13,848 nt of DNA from UBA5868 sp964482025 (GCA_964482025.1 CAYZVN010000077.1:1-13848); one strand, 5' to 3'. Numbered from the stretch's first letter, positions 5,247 to 12,499 are shown. The notes: generated from the sequence alone by a model not told the origin. Translations and numbers: made by a program.

Positions 5247-7349
5247 TCAGCCTTTCATATAGTGTTGTTGGTGAACGAACCAGCGCTGCACCAGCGCATC
5301 GATCAGTTGTGGGTGATGTTGGTGGATGAGGGCGGCACTTTCCTGTATCGCGGGAATCAGATGGGCGTCGCGCTGCAAATCGGCGAGGCGAAACTGCAGT
5401 GCGCCGGTCTGGCGGGTGCCCAGTAACTCGCCGGGGCCGCGTATATTGAGATCTTGCTCGGCGATGACGAAACCGTCGTTGGTGCTGCGCATCACCTGTA
5501 AGCGCTGTTTAGCGACGCGGGAGAGCGGACTACTGTAGAGCAGCACGCAGTGGCTCGCGGCGCTGCCTCGTCCAACGCGGCCGCGCAGTTGATGTAGCTG
5601 CGCCAAGCCCAAACGCTCGGGGTTCTCAATGATCATAAGGCTGGCGTTGGGGACGTCCACGCCCACCTCAATTACAGTGGTGGCGACCAAGAGCTGCAGC
5701 TCACCCTCTTTGAAACGCGCCATAACATCTTCTTTTTCGCGGCCTTTCAGGCGGCCGTGAATCAAGCCGATCTGCAGCTCGGGTAGCGCTTCGCGCAACT
5801 TGATGGCCATTTCCTCGGCGGCGGCCGCTGCGAGCGTTTCCGAATCCTCGACCAACGTACACACCCAATAAGCTTGGCAGCCTTGGTGGCAGGCGCTGCG
5901 CACTCGCTCTATGACATCCTCGCGCCTCTGTTGGTTGACCAGCACGGTATTGACGGGAGTCCGCCCAGGGGGCAGCTCATCGATGACCGACAGGTCCAAG
6001 TCCGCGTAGGCCGTCATCGCCAAGGTTCTGGGAATAGGGGTGGCGGTCATAACCAGCTGGTGCGGCCAGAGCGGCGCCTCGCCCGGTAAGTGACCGTTTT
6101 TATCGCGCAGCGAAAGGCGCTGATGCACACCAAAACGGTGCTGCTCGTCGATAATGACCAGCCCCAAGCGGGCGAAGTGCACCGTCTCCTGAAACAGCGC
6201 GTGGGTGCCGACCACCAGATGCGCTTGGCCCTCGGCGATTTTGTCGAGGGCTGCTTGCTTTTGTTTTGGTGTGAGTCGCCCCACTAGCCACGCCACTTCA
6301 AACCCCAGCGGGGCTAACCATGCGGAGAAGTTGCGTTTATGTTGCTCGGCGAGGATTTCCGTAGGGGCGACCAATGCGACCTGCCAGCCTTGACCCACCG
6401 AGGCGAGTGCAGCGGCGGCGGCCACCAAGGTTTTGCCACTGCCCACATCCCCCTGAACTAAACGCAGCATCGGTTGCGACGCTGCCATATCGGCGTGAAT
6501 AGCTCCGATAACCTGCCGTTGCGCGCCGGTCAAGGCGAATGGGAGGCTGTCATAGAAGCGCTGCAAGAGTGGTTGATCAACCTTGAGTTGCGGTGCCGCT
6601 TCGCTGCGCGCCAGAGCCCGGCTTTGTTGCAGCGCCAGGTGATGGGCGAGCATCTCTTCGAAGGCTAAGCGTTGTTGATAGGGGTGAGTGCCGGCTAACA
6701 ACAGTGGAATTGGGGCGTCTTTGGGCGGGAAATGCACATAAGCCAGCGCATCGCTGAGACTGCTAACCTGAAAGCGCGCGTTGATTTCCCGGGGTAAGAG
6801 TTCTGCTGGCGGCGAAACCCGCATCAATTCGATGGCTTGTGCGGTCAATTTGCGCAGCCGCCCCTGGTTCAGTCCTTCCGTGGTTGGGTACACCGGCGTG
6901 AGGGATTGATCTACCGGTTTATAGGCCGCGCCCGGCTGGATGATTTCGTATTCTGGGTGGTACAGCTCCAGTCCAGAGGAGCCCAAGCGCGGATCGCCAA
7001 AGCAGCGCACTTGGGTCCCGTTGGCAAATTGAGCTTTTTGTGCGGCATTGAAGTGATAAAAGCGCAGGTTGATCTGCCCAGTCTCATCGCGCAAGGTAAC
7101 CATAAGGCTGCGTCGCCGCCCCATCACCACATCGCAGCGAACGACTGTGCCTTCCACGACCACGCTGGTATTGGGAGCAAGGTCGCCAACGGGCACCACA
7201 CAAGTGCGGTCGAGGTAGCGCATGGGCAGGTGGAACAGGACATCCTGCACCGTATAGAGGTTTAGGCGCGCCAAGGTCTGCGCCAAACGGGCGCCTACTC
7301 CTTTAAGAGCGGAGACGGGAAGCTTGGCGAGAGGGGGTGCTGCGGACAT
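5247..7349 (-). CDS. recG: ATP-dependent DNA helicase RecG
   Basis: RecG is the monomeric double-strand translocase that remodels stalled replication forks and recombination intermediates. Counting from the ATG at 7349 (700 aa; the E. coli protein is 693), residues about 1-155 form the N-terminal wedge/OB domain (LKGVGARLAQTLARL; LRDETGQINLRFYHF). The helicase motifs follow: Walker A GDVGSGKT (300-307), motif Ia APTEILAEQ, the Walker B-type box DEQHRFG (401-407), motif III TATPIPRT (435-442), motif V TTVIEVGVDVPNA (557-569) and motif VI QLRGRVGRG (587-595). The C-terminal part contains the RecG-type RGPGELLGTRQTG (637-649). All motifs appear intact. A GTG at 7352 directly before the ATG is an alternative start; the ribosome site is weak for both. 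The gene is divergent from the SDR gene at 7576, and no strong terminator is visible after its stop. Confidence 0.98.
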   Translation of the reverse strand: MSAAPPLAKLPVSALKGVGARLAQTLARLNLYTVQDVLFHLPMRYLDRTCVVPVGDLAPNTSVVVEGTVVRCDVVMGRRRSLMVTLRDETGQINLRFYHFNAAQKAQFANGTQVRCFGDPRLGSSGLELYHPEYEIIQPGAAYKPVDQSLTPVYPTTEGLNQGRLRKLTAQAIELMRVSPPAELLPREINARFQVSSLSDALAYVHFPPKDAPIPLLLAGTHPYQQRLAFEEMLAHHLALQQSRALARSEAAPQLKVDQPLLQRFYDSLPFALTGAQRQVIGAIHADMAASQPMLRLVQGDVGSGKTLVAAAAALASVGQGWQVALVAPTEILAEQHKRNFSAWLAPLGFEVAWLVGRLTPKQKQAALDKIAEGQAHLVVGTHALFQETVHFARLGLVIIDEQHRFGVHQRLSLRDKNGHLPGEAPLWPHQLVMTATPIPRTLAMTAYADLDLSVIDELPPGRTPVNTVLVNQQRREDVIERVRSACHQGCQAYWVCTLVEDSETLAAAAAEEMAIKLREALPELQIGLIHGRLKGREKEDVMARFKEGELQLLVATTVIEVGVDVPNASLMIIENPERLGLAQLHQLRGRVGRGSAASHCVLLYSSPLSRVAKQRLQVMRSTNDGFVIAEQDLNIRGPGELLGTRQTGALQFRLADLQRDAHLIPAIQESAALIHQHHPQLIDALVQRWFVHQQHYMKG

Positions 7350-7562
7350 CACTCAGAAGACGGCGTTAGCGCCAGCGGCGTTGTGTCGCAAACCGGTGGT
7401 GCCAAGGGGCGGTCTGTCCGTGGAATCCGCCATGGTGGACTGGCCCCTAGAGTTGGGCAGTGTAGTAGCGCTTGGCGCCCGTCTGTACCGGCAAAACCAC
7501 TGGCGAAGATCGTCTAAAGTCATGAAAACTAATCAAAAATGGCAATGTCGCAAATAAACCTT

Positions 7563-7567
7563 AGGAG
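7563..7567 (+). promoter_or_regulatory. Shine-Dalgarno supporting a TTG start
   Basis: AGGAG lies 8 bases before TTG at 7576. An in-frame stop (TAA, 7555-7557) lies just upstream and no ATG or GTG follows nearby in frame, so the rare TTG start is effectively forced. The ATG at 7571 is in another frame that closes after 29 codons. Confidence 0.75.
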
Positions 7568-7575
7568 CGAATGGT

Positions 7576-8421
7576 TTGCAATCGAAAAGTGTTCTATTTC
7601 TCGGTTTTGGTGATATTGCGCGCCGTACTGCGGCACATTTGCCGGAATGTCATAAGGTAGGCGTGACCCGTCGGCTGCGTGTTGCATCGGATGGCATCGA
7701 GTTTTGGCTCGGAGATGCCGACAGTGCTGCGGTGTTGGCGCAGCTGCGGCAGCGGCGATTTGACGCGGTGGTGCTCACCCTTACGCCCCGCGAGTTTACT
7801 CCAACGGCCTATGAGCGCGCCTATGTGGAGACCTTGCGCAACCTGCTGCCGGTTTGGCGCAACGCGCCACCGGGTTTGATTCTGCTGGTGTCCAGCACGA
7901 GCGTTTATCCGCAAACCGATGGAGAGTGGGTGGATGAAGAGAGTCCGACGGAGCCGGTGCACTTTGCCGGCGCCAGTCTACTGCGCGCCGAAGGACTGCT
8001 AGCCGGCAGCGGCCTGGTGAACTCCATTGTTCGGTTTGGCGGCATCTATGGGCCGGGACGAGATTTTCTCCTGCGGCAAGTGCGCGAGGGTAAAGGGGGC
8101 TCCAGTCACTACACCAATCGCATCCACGCTGACGACTGCGCCGGTCTGCTGGCGCACCTGCTGCAGCGGCACTGGCAGGGAAAGGCGCTCGAACCCGTAT
8201 ATCTCGGCTGTGATAGCGATCCTGCGCCCGGGATAGAAGTGCGCCGCTGGTTGGCGCAGCAGCTCGGTTTGGACCCGGACAGGCTGGTTCCCGGCGAATC
8301 CGCCCGCGGCGGCAATAAGCGCTGCGCCAATCGCCGGCTGCGAGAGTCGGGCTACACGCTGTTGTACCCGTCTTATAAGGACGGCTATAGCACGCTATTG
8401 GCGTCGGGGGAAATCGGCTGA
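7576..8421 (+). CDS. Atypical SDR / NAD(P)-dependent epimerase-like protein (YeeZ-like)
   Basis: A 281-aa cytoplasmic protein with a Rossmann fold. The N-terminal SVLFLGFGDIARR (about 5-17) is the GxGxxx nucleotide-binding turn. An acidic/serine beta-4 region, VSSTSVYPQTDGEWVDE (about 105-121), and RFGGIYGPGRD (about 154-164) are typical of extended SDR epimerases. The catalytic Tyr-x-x-x-Lys is not seen where expected: the matching helix reads GASLLRAEGLL (134-144). This resembles the YeeZ-type branch whose reaction is not established. NAD(P) binding is likely; substrate and reaction are unknown. The start is TTG with AGGAG 8 bases upstream. The 3' end overlaps the convergent engB gene by 37 bases (8385-8421). 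It is divergent from recG, with about 220 bases between them. Confidence 0.88.
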   Translation: MQSKSVLFLGFGDIARRTAAHLPECHKVGVTRRLRVASDGIEFWLGDADSAAVLAQLRQRRFDAVVLTLTPREFTPTAYERAYVETLRNLLPVWRNAPPGLILLVSSTSVYPQTDGEWVDEESPTEPVHFAGASLLRAEGLLAGSGLVNSIVRFGGIYGPGRDFLLRQVREGKGGSSHYTNRIHADDCAGLLAHLLQRHWQGKALEPVYLGCDSDPAPGIEVRRWLAQQLGLDPDRLVPGESARGGNKRCANRRLRESGYTLLYPSYKDGYSTLLASGEIG

Positions 8422-9035
8422 TCCACCGGTTCCAGCCAAGTGAGTAATACCTTTTCCAGCGCATCCAGTCCATCGCCGTTGTGGGACGAAAAGGTTTGCG
8501 CGCTGACGAGGTCTTGGACTTGAGCTTGTTTCAGATGTTGGCGCACCTTCGCCAGAGTTGACTGCCCGGCACCGCGGCTCAGCTTGTCGGCCTTGGTTAG
8601 CAGAATGTGTACCGGCATATTGCCGGCGACAGCCCAATTGAGCATGGTGGTATCGTAAGTTTGCAGAGGGTGGCGTATATCCATCAACAGCACTAGGCCC
8701 CGCAACGTTTGTCGCTCTTGCAGATACTCTGCTAGGTTCTCTTGCCACTGGTGCTTGGTGGCCAGTGGCACTTTGGCATAGCCGTAGCCGGGGAGGTCTA
8801 CCAAGCGCAATTGCTCGTCTCCGAGTGCAAAAAAGTTGATCAGCTGCGTGCGCCCAGGGGTTTTACTGGTGCGTGCCAGCTTACTATTTTGAGTAAGGCG
8901 ATTAATGGCGCTGGACTTGCCCGCATTAGAGCGCCCGGCAAAGGCGACTTCGCTGCCCATCTCCGGCGGGCACTGACGAAGGCTGGGAGCGCTGGTAAGG
9001 AAGCGAGCTTTACGAAAGAGATTGGGGTTGGGCAT
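8385..9035 (-). CDS. engB: Ribosome-biogenesis GTPase EngB (YihA/YsxC family)
   Basis: A 216-aa TrmE-Era-like GTPase, usually essential, which assists assembly of the large ribosomal subunit. The G-motifs are complete: G1 GRSNAGKS (34-41), the switch-I TPGRTQ string (59-64) followed by LINFF, G3 DLPGYG (80-85), G4 TKAD (147-150) and a G5-like FSS (182-184). The length is normal, with a slightly extended acidic C-terminus (200-216). That tail is exactly the part overlapping the end of the convergent SDR gene, so it may have been gained when the two genes ran together. The ATG start follows a modest GAGTGG ribosome site. The cytochrome c4 gene lies divergently about 215 bases away; engB next to cytochrome c4 and dsbA is a familiar Pseudomonas-like order. 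Confidence 0.96.
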   Translation of the reverse strand: MPNPNLFRKARFLTSAPSLRQCPPEMGSEVAFAGRSNAGKSSAINRLTQNSKLARTSKTPGRTQLINFFALGDEQLRLVDLPGYGYAKVPLATKHQWQENLAEYLQERQTLRGLVLLMDIRHPLQTYDTTMLNWAVAGNMPVHILLTKADKLSRGAGQSTLAKVRQHLKQAQVQDLVSAQTFSSHNGDGLDALEKVLLTWLEPVDQPISPDANSVL

Positions 9036-9084
9036 GGTCCACTCGCAAGGGAGATAAATAGATGAGTTATCGGGATCGTGTGTA

Positions 9085-9129
9085 TATAATGCCAGCCCAA
9101 ATCATCCCTGGCGACATTCCTGCGCCAGG
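9085..9129 (+). promoter_or_regulatory. Perfect -10 element followed by a 7-bp hairpin upstream of cytochrome c4
   Basis: TATAAT at 9085-9090 matches the consensus fully, but the -35 region is poor (ATGAGT at 17-bp spacing). A transcript starting near 9097 would carry the inverted repeat CCTGGCG (9107-9113) / CGCCAGG (9123-9129) with a 9-base loop near its 5' end, then about 120 bases to the cytochrome start. It could be a promoter with a leader hairpin or a binding site; a second, nearer promoter is not excluded. Confidence 0.35.
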
Positions 9130-9250
9130 CGTCGGGCCTTACGCTCAATCGAAATCAAGAAGCCCAGCCAATAATTAGCCCTGTGCTCCAGCGCGGAACT
9201 CGCGGTGTTTTGATCGAACGACTTACTTTTAGACGATAACGGGAACATTC

Positions 9251-9898
9251 ATGAGCCATTCACTTCGCACTTTTCTGCTGATCCTCGGATTCGCCACCTT
9301 GGCCCCTGTCGCATATGCTGCTGGCGATGCCGCACGGGGAGAAGCGCTGGTGGCGACCTGCGCTGCGTGTCACGGTGCCGACGGCAATAGCCCCGCACCC
9401 AACTTCCCCAAGCTGGCGGGACTCGGGGAAAGATACATGACCAAGCAGTTGATCGATATTAAATCGGGTGTCCGCGTAGTTCCCGAGATGACCGGCCTGC
9501 TGACCAACTCCAGCGAGCAGGACATGGCCGATATGGCAGCCTTCTACGCGGTCAAGCCCATGCAGCTATCCGGCTCCCAAACGCTCACGGTTAAGTTGAA
9601 CTCCGGTGCCGAAGTGGATGCGCTGGAGTTGGGTGAAAAAATCTTTCGCGCCGGTAATACCGAGACTGCAACTCCCGCCTGCACCGGCTGCCACTCACCG
9701 CGTGGCTTGGGCAACGACCCCGCCGTTTTCCCGCGTTTAAGTGGGCAGCATGCGCAGTACATAGAGAAGCAACTGCGTGATTTCCGCAGTGGCAATCGTC
9801 TCAATGACGGCGATGCGCAGATTATGCGCAAGGCTGCGGAGCATCTATCGGATGCGGAGATTGTGGCCCTGGCAAATTACATCGCCGGGCTGCATTGA
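9251..9898 (+). CDS. Diheme cytochrome c4, periplasmic
   Basis: A 215-aa electron carrier, usually membrane-associated on the periplasmic face, that passes electrons towards terminal oxidases. Residues 1-23 are a Sec signal peptide (hydrophobic core, AYA/A cleavage). Two homologous cytochrome c domains follow, each with a heme-attachment motif: CAACH at 37-41 and CTGCH at 144-148. The likely axial methionines are M80 (PEMTGLL) and M192 (AQIMRKAA). Each domain ends with the usual amphipathic helix (MADMAAFYA; VALANYIAGLH). The length and two-domain plan fit cytochrome c4 exactly. GGGAA (9241-9245) precedes the ATG by 5 bases. dsbA follows 122 bases later on the same strand, a recurrent pairing that fits because cytochrome c maturation depends on periplasmic thiol chemistry. 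Confidence 0.96.
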   Translation: MSHSLRTFLLILGFATLAPVAYAAGDAARGEALVATCAACHGADGNSPAPNFPKLAGLGERYMTKQLIDIKSGVRVVPEMTGLLTNSSEQDMADMAAFYAVKPMQLSGSQTLTVKLNSGAEVDALELGEKIFRAGNTETATPACTGCHSPRGLGNDPAVFPRLSGQHAQYIEKQLRDFRSGNRLNDGDAQIMRKAAEHLSDAEIVALANYIAGLH

Positions 9899-10009
9899 TT
9901 TGCACGGGTTCACGCTTTCGCCAAATAACGGGGAACTTGGCCGCTGCGCTTGTTTCTAATCGCGTCAGGCGGCCTTGCCGTTTTCTTTAGCGAGACTTTC
10001 CAATGACAA

Positions 10010-10014
10010 AGGGG
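10010..10014 (+). promoter_or_regulatory. Shine-Dalgarno deciding the dsbA start
   Basis: AGGGG lies 6 bases before ATG 10021, at ideal spacing, and downstream of the alternative in-frame ATG at 10003. The shorter protein also begins with a cleaner signal peptide. Confidence 0.7.
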
Positions 10015-10020
10015 AAATAC

Positions 10021-10674
10021 ATGCGTTTTCTTATCGCGACTCTGGGCTTTTTAGTTCTGCCAATGTTGGCTTGTGCGGCAGAGCCTGCTAAGCCTGCCTA
10101 TGAGGAAGGCAAGCATTACACTGTGCTGGCAGGTCAACCTAAACCGGCCAAAACAGGCAAGATCGAAGTGACGGAAATGTTCTGGTATGGCTGCGGCCAT
10201 TGCTACATGTTTGAGCCTCTGCTGGAGGAATGGCAGAAAACCCTGGCTGACGATGTCTCCCTGGTGCGCTCACCGGCGATGTGGCAGCAGCGCCGCAATC
10301 CACCCGATGCCATGTGGACTCACGCCAAGCTTTACTACACCGCAAGTGCGCTGGGGAAGTTGGACACCTTGCATCCGGTTTTCTTCGAGGCCATGCACAA
10401 ATTCAATAAGCGCTTAGTTAACAGTGATGAAATTGCCGCTGTTGTTTCCGCACAGGGTGTGGATGGCGAAGCGTTTGTCAAAACCATGGACTCTTTCGCG
10501 GTCAATGCTCAGGTGACTCAGGCCGACGCCCGCCAACGTGCCTATCGAGTGACCGGCACTCCAGAGCTAGTGGTGGGAGGTTATTACCACGTGTCCGCCA
10601 GCAATGTGGGTAGCCAAAAGGAAATGCTGCAAGTCGCTGACTTCTTGATTGATAAAATCCGCAGCGAGCGCTAA
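10021..10674 (+). CDS. dsbA: Thiol:disulfide interchange protein DsbA
   Basis: A 217-aa periplasmic oxidoreductase that introduces disulfides into secreted proteins and is reoxidised by DsbB. Residues 1-19 are a signal peptide (MRFLIATLGFLVLP core, ACA/A cleavage; C18 makes an imperfect lipobox, so a lipoprotein is unlikely). The thioredoxin-fold strand EVTEMFWYGCGHCYMFEP (about 49-66) carries the active site C58-G-H-C61, with an inserted helical domain at about 70-165. The cis-proline loop reads GTPELVVGG with P181; threonine before the cis-proline is one of the variants seen among DsbA proteins. The C-terminal helix ends at SER. The start is set by AGGGG 6 bases upstream of ATG 10021. A strong terminator follows 25 bases after the stop. 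It lies behind cytochrome c4, the Pseudomonas-like order. Confidence 0.96.
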   Translation: MRFLIATLGFLVLPMLACAAEPAKPAYEEGKHYTVLAGQPKPAKTGKIEVTEMFWYGCGHCYMFEPLLEEWQKTLADDVSLVRSPAMWQQRRNPPDAMWTHAKLYYTASALGKLDTLHPVFFEAMHKFNKRLVNSDEIAAVVSAQGVDGEAFVKTMDSFAVNAQVTQADARQRAYRVTGTPELVVGGYYHVSASNVGSQKEMLQVADFLIDKIRSER

Positions 10675-10699
10675 ACCGCTTACCGCTTCGTTGTTTCTC

Positions 10700-10723
10700 A
10701 AGGCCGGCTTCCCGGCCTTTTTT
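10700..10723 (+). terminator. Strong intrinsic terminator of dsbA
   Basis: AAGGCCGG (10700-10707), loop cttc, then CCGGCCTT (10712-10719) form a perfect 8-bp stem running into a T6 tract (10718-10723). It lies 25 bases after the dsbA stop and separates dsbA from the convergent receiver gene. Confidence 0.93.
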
Positions 10724-10731
10724 GTTTCTGT

Positions 10732-11100
10732 TTATGTCGGTAGAAACTTCCGGATGGTTGCAATCAACAAATCGTCGTTGAGCGGCTTGGTCAGAAGTTC
10801 GTCGACACCGCTATTCAGGATGCTTTGCTGCTCGGTTTCGATGGCGTGTGCCGTTAAAGCAACCACAGGCAATTGCTGCAGGCGCGGTTGCTGGCGGATA
10901 CGGCGGGTCACGTCCTTGCCGTTCATGCCCGGTAGGGAAATATCCAAAAGGATCAGGTCGTAATCGTGTTTTTCCAGTAGCGCCAAGCAGCGCTCGCCGC
11001 TCTCCACGCAGGTCACATCGTAGCCTTCATCTTCCAAAATCCATGAGACGAGCTTGCTGTTGTCGAGATTGTCTTCAACTACCAGGATGTGAGTATTCAT
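10732..11100 (-). CDS. Stand-alone response-regulator receiver domain (CheY/DivK type)
   Basis: A 122-aa single-domain receiver with no output domain. The acidic pocket is E9/D10 (VVEDN), the phosphoacceptor is D53 (LILLDISLPGMNG), the switch residue is T83 (ALTAHA) and the conserved lysine is K105 (TKPL), so it should be phosphorylatable. The pattern is like receivers paired with hybrid sensor kinases or acting by protein-protein contact, as DivK and CheY do; the partner kinase is not in the window. The start is ATG 11100, preceded by AGAGG. The frame remains open to 11202, but the 34 extra codons precede the usual N-terminus (MNTHILVVEDN) and overlap the probable promoter. The stop lies just beyond the dsbA terminator, so the genes converge. 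Confidence 0.93.
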   Translation of the reverse strand: MNTHILVVEDNLDNSKLVSWILEDEGYDVTCVESGERCLALLEKHDYDLILLDISLPGMNGKDVTRRIRQQPRLQQLPVVALTAHAIETEQQSILNSGVDELLTKPLNDDLLIATIRKFLPT

Positions 11101-11168
11101 ATCGCCTCTGGGTACGAGGTGTATTTTTGACGTCTTTTCTAGACCCCACCGTTGTTTATCGCTCGGTG

Positions 11169-11175
11169 AGTATAG
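11169..11175 (-). promoter_or_regulatory. RpoS-like -10 element for the receiver gene
   Basis: The minus strand reads CTATACT at 11175-11169, the extended -10 favoured by the stationary-phase sigma factor, with no recognisable -35. Transcription would start near 11162, giving a 60-base leader to the ATG at 11100. The same bases read TATAGT on the plus strand (11171-11176). Confidence 0.4.
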
Positions 11176-11294
11176 TCGCTTTTCGTCACGTTTGAGCGGC
11201 ATCCATACCGTAAAAACCGGGTTCCTAAGTGTGGAAAAACCGCCTTTTATCTTGCCAAAGTGCTCGGTACCTCTCGAATTTGAATGATGCGGCT

Positions 11295-11313
11295 GGGGGC
11301 TTTGCCCCCTTTT
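11295..11313 (+). terminator. Orphan intrinsic terminator-like hairpin
   Basis: GGGGGC (11295-11300), loop ttt, GCCCCC (11304-11309), then four T's. No plus-strand gene ends upstream, because the nearest gene runs the other way. It could end a small RNA, block antisense transcription, or attenuate the regulator transcript. Confidence 0.6.
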
Positions 11314-11373
11314 GTGGCAGTATCAAAATCTTCAGGTGGGTATTGAGAGCAGCACAAATGCCCCCTGCATCGC

Positions 11374-11392
11374 AGAATTTATAAAAAATTCT
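11374..11392. promoter_or_regulatory. AT-rich dyad upstream of the GntR regulator, possible operator
   Basis: AGAATTT and AAATTCT form a perfect 7-bp inverted repeat around five bases. It lies about 110 bases before ATG 11503, in the region where the promoter must be. GntR-family proteins often repress their own genes through short dyads, so this is a candidate autoregulatory site. No experiment or consensus match supports it. Confidence 0.3.
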
Positions 11393-11502
11393 GGCAAATT
11401 AATAAAATTTTTCGTTATTTCTGTACATATTTTATGCAGAAGTGTAAGGTTCGACCTTCCATTGAACTGCCGGTGGGCAGTGCGTACTTCGAAAGGCGTT
11501 TT

Positions 11503-12294
11503 ATGGATTTGATTGATCATTCCCGTAATCTGACACAACAGCTCACCTATGAGCTTGGCCGCGCCATTGTGCAGGGCAGGTATAAAATGGATTCCGCATT
11601 TCCTACGGAGGCGGATCTCTCTGCGCAATTTAATATTAGTCGCAGTGTTACCCGTGAAGCGGTCAAAATGCTCACCGCCAAAGGGCTGATATGTTCTCGG
11701 CCGCGCAAGGGCATTCGCGTTCAGCCGCCGCACTTATGGAATATGTTCGATTCCGATGTATTGAACTGGACGCTTTCCGCCAAACCGTCATTGCAGCTGC
11801 TGAAGGAGTTCACTCAGCTGCGGGTTGCGATCGAACCAGAGGCAGTGGCCTTGGCATGTCGTGTCGCGACCGACGCTCAGATCGAAGCTATAGGTCAGGC
11901 GGTGGCGCGTATGGAATTGGCAGAAGAGGGTGATGATGACCCGTTGGATGCCGACATCCAGTTTCACACCAGCATCCTGGAAGCCAGCAACAATCGTTTC
12001 TTTATCCAATTTTGTGATTTCATTCAGGCCGCTTTGCGCATTAGCATCGCCTGCACCAATCAATTGAAGTCCGTAAAGGCCGCTAGCGCCTATGATCATC
12101 GCGGTGTTTACCAAGCAATTGTTCGACGCGATGGTGATACGGCCAAGGCAGCGATGCGCCAACTGCTGGACGAGGCCATGGAGCTGATTGTTGAGTCCAT
12201 GCAGGAAGGCGCGAAAACGCCGCTAGAAAATGTCCGATCCACGCAGGAAAGCCCGCGCCTATCCGCCGCCGCACTCGGTACTGTGTCGGCCTGA
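11503..12294 (+). CDS. FadR-subfamily GntR transcriptional regulator
   Basis: A 263-aa cytoplasmic regulator. Residues about 5-75 are a GntR winged helix (AIVQGRYKMDSAFPTEADLSAQF, then SRSVTREAVKMLTAKGLI and the wing RPRKGIRV). The linker WNMFDSDVLNW (79-89) is typical of the sugar-acid branch (DgoR/ExuR-like). Residues about 95-235 are an all-helical FCD ligand domain. D151 and H155 (DIQFH) and H199 (YDHRGVYQAI) match metal-binding positions, but the last expected histidine is leucine (L221, in MRQLLDEA). Such proteins usually bind operators as dimers and release them on binding a carboxylated metabolite. The start chosen is ATG 11503 with AAAGG 6 bases upstream; ATG 11434 adds 23 residues and lacks a ribosome site. 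The sugar transporter 205 bases downstream is the probable target. The ligand is unknown. Confidence 0.92.
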   Translation: MDLIDHSRNLTQQLTYELGRAIVQGRYKMDSAFPTEADLSAQFNISRSVTREAVKMLTAKGLICSRPRKGIRVQPPHLWNMFDSDVLNWTLSAKPSLQLLKEFTQLRVAIEPEAVALACRVATDAQIEAIGQAVARMELAEEGDDDPLDADIQFHTSILEASNNRFFIQFCDFIQAALRISIACTNQLKSVKAASAYDHRGVYQAIVRRDGDTAKAAMRQLLDEAMELIVESMQEGAKTPLENVRSTQESPRLSAAALGTVSA

Positions 12295-12373
12295 TCGCCG
12301 CCGTTGACACGCCGCAAGAACGCTCTTCTCGCCCCTAGCGATTCCCCCCTTCACTCAGCATAATAGCCGCACT

Positions 12374-12399
12374 TCGCCACCTGACCTGGTCGGTGGCGA
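12374..12399. promoter_or_regulatory. 8-bp inverted repeat between regulator and transporter genes
   Basis: TCGCCACC (12374-12381) and GGTGGCGA (12392-12399) are perfectly complementary around a 10-base loop that itself contains ACC/GGT. No T-run follows, so it is not a standard terminator. It could be an RNA hairpin that lowers transporter expression or a regulator-binding site. A second dyad, GTACT / AGTAC, spaced by 12 bases, lies just downstream (about 12419-12440). Confidence 0.4.
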
Positions 12400-12499
12400 G
12401 TATTCATGATGTTCATCGGTACTGATGCGAGGCCTAGTACGTCCACGCAACCGGAGCTCATCCGCCCGCGATAATAATACGATAACAAATGAGGTCTTT

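Larger units (their letters stand above)
11176..11502. other. Intergenic region between the receiver gene and the GntR regulator
   Basis: No protein gene is convincing here. It contains a direct repeat AAAAACCG (11212-11219 and 11235-11242, 23 bases apart), an orphan terminator hairpin (11295-11313), and a very AT-rich stretch with two dyads (11374-11392; AAATT-aataa-AATTT about 11396-11410). The plus-strand regulator transcript must start after the terminator, probably in the AT-rich part, unless it reads through. Confidence 0.6.

Noticed and set aside
3837..7265. Many open frames on the plus strand opposite the HDOD and recG genes
   Set aside because: They mirror the third-position GC bias of the real minus-strand genes and show no domains or ribosome sites.
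7521..7556. 11-codon frame (MKTNQKWQCRK) before the SDR gene, possible leader peptide
   Set aside because: There is no ribosome site, no run of regulatory codons and no attenuator hairpin; a frame this short arises by chance.
7796..8473. 225-aa minus-strand frame across the SDR gene
   Set aside because: The translation is Arg/Ala/Pro-rich shadow sequence antisense to a clear Rossmann protein.
9939..9974. GGCCGC / GCGGCC inverted repeat between cytochrome c4 and dsbA
   Set aside because: The loop is 24 bases and the following T-tract is broken (ttgccgttttcttt), so it is too weak to call a terminator.
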